A stretch of 64,000 bases of DNA, from contig NZ_CP089979.1 of the NCBI RefSeq assembly GCF_021389935.1, positions 2,647,001 through 2,711,000 on the forward strand, written 5' to 3'. Positions 61,706 through 64,000 of the stretch are shown in pieces. A model generated the notes under the pieces. It was given only the letters and a program-made list of their open reading frames with translations. It did no database searches and had not been told where the DNA came from. How positions within the stretch are numbered: the first letter of the stretch is position 1; the number at the start of each line of letters is the position of its first letter. Origin of the DNA: Fulvivirga ligni (GTDB taxonomy: Bacteria; Bacteroidota; Bacteroidia; Cytophagales; Cyclobacteriaceae). The translations under genes and the position numbers were made by a program.

Positions 61706-62011
61706 ATGAGGAGTGTATCAAAAAAATACATATTTATAGTTGGTTTCACAGAAGAGACACCACAATTTTGTATGATATGATTGCCAAAATTAATAAAGTG
61801 GCTTTATGTTAAGATACCGGGGCTCAACGAATGAAAGTCAATTTTTGCAGACAATCTTTAGCTGATCTCCAGTTGGCCCAGGAAAATAGAGAGTTATGCC
61901 TCAGTATTTAAAAATATTAATGCTAAATATATTCAAAACTGGAAGAATATTAAATCTTTATTTAATCCTTATAAAAGAATGATTACTATGTTTGAGAAAG
62001 CATTTAATTAG
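61706..62011 (+). pseudogene. Decayed sulfotransferase-like gene
   Basis: Three short reading-frame pieces join into one recognisable protein remnant. The first (from ATG 61706) reads MRSVSKKYIFIVGF. One base is then missing, and a second frame continues HRRDTTILYDMIAKINKVALC to a stop. Joined, these give a line close to the PAPS-binding loop of sulfotransferases (usually F-H-R-S-G-T-T-x-L). A third piece reads YASVFKNINAKYIQNWKNIK and ends FEKAFN at a TAG at 62009-62011, resembling a sulfotransferase C terminus. The middle of the gene (about two thirds) is lost. An intact sulfotransferase gene follows. The call is by motif only. Confidence 0.55.
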
Positions 62012-62046
62012 TTTAGTTATAGTCTAAAAGATTGTTAGTTATAGAA

Positions 62047-62925
62047 ATGGATTGTAAAATCATTTACATAGTAGGAGATGGACGTTCGGGGTCAACTTTA
62101 TTGGAAAACGTTCTTCGAAATCAAAATAATACAATAAATGTTGGTGAATGTTTTAGATTTTGGGAGCGATACTATAGGAATGAAACAATTTGTGGGTGTA
62201 ATAAATTGATAGGTAATTGTGAATTGTGGACAGGGGTAGATGCAAATTTAAGAAATACCTTTGGTGATGATTATGATAGTAAAAAAGTTGAACAATCTAT
62301 TAAGAAATTTACGACATATAAATATCAAAAGCATTTTAATGAATTTGAAGTGTCAGAACAGTTAAAAGATTTAATTATTACATTTTATTCAAGCATAGCG
62401 CACATCTCTGGAGCTAATATTATAATAGATAGTTCTAAGTCTCCAGGGTGGGCTATTTTATTAAGTAGATTCATACCAGAGAACGTTTTGTTTATACATT
62501 TAGAACGAGAATTAGCATCAGTTGCTGACAGCTGGAAGAAGAAGGTAGTTCTGCCTGAATATGTATTGTCTCAAAGGTATATGCCAGTGAAATCAGACCT
62601 TAATATTATCAGAACATGGACAAGAGTGAAGGTTATGGGGCGTCGTTTAAAAGAAACAAACAACTATATTTTCCTGAGATATGAGGATTTGGTAAATAAT
62701 TTTGAGGCTGTAATTAATCATGTTCAATTGAAATATGGATTAGAAATATTTTCAGAATTAAAATGGCGTGGAAGCCATTCAATTGCGGGTAATCCGGTTC
62801 GTGATCAAATGCTGGGAAAGGATATAATTATTACCGACAAGAAAAGTAAACTGGAGCGACTGAATAAGAAACAAGTTATGCTTTTTAGACTTTGGGAGTG
62901 GGGGTGTAATCTGTTTTTGAGGTAA
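62047..62925 (+). CDS. Sulfotransferase-family protein
   Basis: I start at the ATG at 62047; the frame opens at a TTG at 62032. The 292-residue protein has the 5'-phosphosulfate loop IIYIVGDGRSGSTLLENVL near its start, a Cys-containing CGCNKLIGNCELW segment, and the 3'-phosphate region IIDSSKSPGWAILLSR. It would transfer sulfate from PAPS to a sugar of the surface polysaccharide. It lies in an AT-rich stretch after the flippase and 1 base before a glycosyltransferase gene. Confidence 0.82.
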   Translation: MDCKIIYIVGDGRSGSTLLENVLRNQNNTINVGECFRFWERYYRNETICGCNKLIGNCELWTGVDANLRNTFGDDYDSKKVEQSIKKFTTYKYQKHFNEFEVSEQLKDLIITFYSSIAHISGANIIIDSSKSPGWAILLSRFIPENVLFIHLERELASVADSWKKKVVLPEYVLSQRYMPVKSDLNIIRTWTRVKVMGRRLKETNNYIFLRYEDLVNNFEAVINHVQLKYGLEIFSELKWRGSHSIAGNPVRDQMLGKDIIITDKKSKLERLNKKQVMLFRLWEWGCNLFLR

Positions 62926-62926
62926 C

Positions 62927-63832
62927 ATGAAATTAGCTGCTTTTGTAATTACGTATAATCGACCTGATATCATTGGTAATACTATAAAATTGATCAATGA
63001 ACAAACTTTAAAACCTGATTTAGTATTAGTTGTAGATAATAGTGAATCAAATGATACTGAAAAAAACATTCGTTGCTTAGAATATAATAATATTGAATAC
63101 TTAAGAACAGGTTATAATGCAGGGCCTGCAGGAGCAGCAAAATTGGCCTTAAGAGTTTTGGCTGATAAGGGGTATGATTGGGTTTATTGGGGTGATGATG
63201 ATGATCCTCCAAGGAGTAAGAAAGTTTTTAGACGCTTGATTGATTTGATCGAAGATGCGCCTAATAAAGTTGAGGTTGGTGCAATAGGCTCAGTTGGAGG
63301 TTTTTTTAATCAATATACTGCAAGAGTTAGTAACATACGCAACGATCAGATTAACGCGAAAGGATTAACTGAAGTGGATCAGATACCAGGCGGACATAAT
63401 TTTCTTATTAATACGAGGGTTACAAAGGCTGCAATTGAACCAACAGAAAAGTTGTTTTTTGGATTTGAGGAATTGGATTTTTGCTTAAAAATAAAAAAAG
63501 CAGGCTTTAAACTCTATATAGATGGTGAAACTGTACTTAAGAATAGAATTTTGGCAGGGAATACTGCTGAGAATTATAAATGGAAATCTACATCCTTTGG
63601 AGATTCATCGAAACTGAAAAGAAATTATTATAGCATCAGAAACATGAGTTTTATTCTTTATACTAATGGATATTATCTCGGGTGCTTATATTTTTTTAAT
63701 AAAAATTTGGCGAAAGCAATGGTTGGCTTTCTTCATGGACCTAAATATGGGGTGGCAAATTTTAAAATTTTTTTTAAAGGAACTCTAGATTTTCTTTTAG
63801 GAAAATATGGGAAGCGGGATGTTGAAAGATAA
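62927..63832 (+). CDS. GT2-family glycosyltransferase
   Basis: This 301-residue GT-A enzyme starts AAFVITYNRPDIIGNTIKLINEQT, with nucleotide-sugar site VVDNSES and metal motif YWGDDDDPPRS. FFGFEELDFCLKIKKAGFKLYIDG is typical of rhamnosyl- and galactofuranosyl-type GT2 enzymes. It adds a sugar to the growing repeat unit on the cytoplasmic face of the inner membrane. The donor and linkage cannot be told. It follows the sulfotransferase by 1 base, so the two are co-transcribed. Confidence 0.88.
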   Translation: MKLAAFVITYNRPDIIGNTIKLINEQTLKPDLVLVVDNSESNDTEKNIRCLEYNNIEYLRTGYNAGPAGAAKLALRVLADKGYDWVYWGDDDDPPRSKKVFRRLIDLIEDAPNKVEVGAIGSVGGFFNQYTARVSNIRNDQINAKGLTEVDQIPGGHNFLINTRVTKAAIEPTEKLFFGFEELDFCLKIKKAGFKLYIDGETVLKNRILAGNTAENYKWKSTSFGDSSKLKRNYYSIRNMSFILYTNGYYLGCLYFFNKNLAKAMVGFLHGPKYGVANFKIFFKGTLDFLLGKYGKRDVER

Positions 63833-63865
63833 AATTTAAAATATAATTTTCATACTAGAATTAAG

Positions 63866-64000
63866 ATGAAGAAAGAATTTAAAATACTAGACTGCACATT
63901 ACGTGACGGAGGATATTACACAAACTGGGATTTCAAGTCAGATTTGGTTGAGAATTATTTTAGAGCTATGGATAAATTACCCATCGATTATCTTGAGGTT
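63866..64000 (+). CDS. Aldolase-type (HMGL-like) protein, N-terminal part
   Basis: The ATG at 63866 opens a frame that runs off the right edge. The visible 45 residues, MKKEFKILDCTLRDGGYYTNWDF onward, carry the LDCTLRDGG motif of the HMGL-like/DRE-TIM metallolyase family (4-hydroxy-2-oxovalerate aldolase and relatives). Such proteins occur in surface-polysaccharide clusters, where they may make unusual precursors. The full function lies outside the window. Confidence 0.75.
   Translation, partial: MKKEFKILDCTLRDGGYYTNWDFKSDLVENYFRAMDKLPIDYLEV

Noticed and set aside
1-64000. tRNA, rRNA, CRISPR array or insertion sequence
   Set aside because: I looked for conserved tRNA arms, spaced direct repeats and transposase motifs with terminal repeats and saw none.

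Overview
The window looks like part of a chromosome from a free-living, probably marine or algae-associated member of Bacteroidota, most likely order Cytophagales. The evidence is the paired SusC/SusD genes, C-terminal type IX secretion (T9SS) sorting domains on several large surface proteins, a Y_Y_Y/propeller sensor protein, DUF4097 and RagB families, weak or absent Shine-Dalgarno sequences, and base composition of roughly 40% GC by eye. No rRNA, tRNA, CRISPR array or insertion sequence was seen.

Layout. 1-6.6 kb: the end of an SGNH hydrolase, an ECF sigma-factor operon with a HEAT-repeat membrane protein and two exported proteins, then a leftward block (EamA transporter, EEP-family phosphodiesterase, VOC protein, AraC-type regulator). 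6.8-17.8 kb: large T9SS cargo proteins (leucine-rich repeat; FG-GAP/ASPIC; twin-discoidin metallopeptidase) around the agmatine-to-putrescine pair aguA/aguB. 18-39.4 kb: a xylose and probable beta-1,3-xylan utilisation locus. It holds a sugar-kinase/HTH fusion, a leftward operon (sugar porter, GH43, GH26), a rightward xylB-xylA-transketolase operon, a SusC/SusD pair, a Nudix-HTH regulator and a double-GH26 secreted enzyme. 39.5-51 kb: a DUF4395-rhodanese protein, a propeller/Y_Y_Y/HTH sensor regulator and a laminarin-type locus (SusC, SusD, a surface glycan-binding protein, GH16). 51-54.5 kb: a DUF4920 lipoprotein, a small membrane protein and a penicillin-acylase-family hydrolase. 54.6-64 kb: an envelope polysaccharide cluster (kdsC, kdsA, epimerase, Wza-like, Wzc-like, flippase, a decayed and an intact sulfotransferase, a glycosyltransferase, the start of an aldolase-like gene).

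How the xylan locus probably works (inference): secreted and lipid-anchored GH26 enzymes cut xylan outside the cell or in the periplasm, SusC/SusD take up the products, the cytoplasmic GH43 enzyme releases xylose, the porter brings in free xylose, and XylA, XylB and transketolase feed the pentose phosphate pathway. Two shared DNA motifs tie the region together. One is a palindrome with half-sites TTATRGT(C/A)A and TGACYRTAA, found at 18113, 29966, 30090 and 35734. The other is TTGACGTA, found upstream of the kinase-HTH fusion and clustered in the divergent promoter region in front of xylB.

The most unusual item is the protein at 18191-20167. It is a full-length xylulokinase homologue with its substrate and catalytic motifs intact, joined to the coiled-coil plus LuxR-like DNA-binding cassette that elsewhere in this window (40285-43197) sits behind a membrane propeller sensor. 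It reads as a transcription factor that uses a sugar kinase as its sensor domain.
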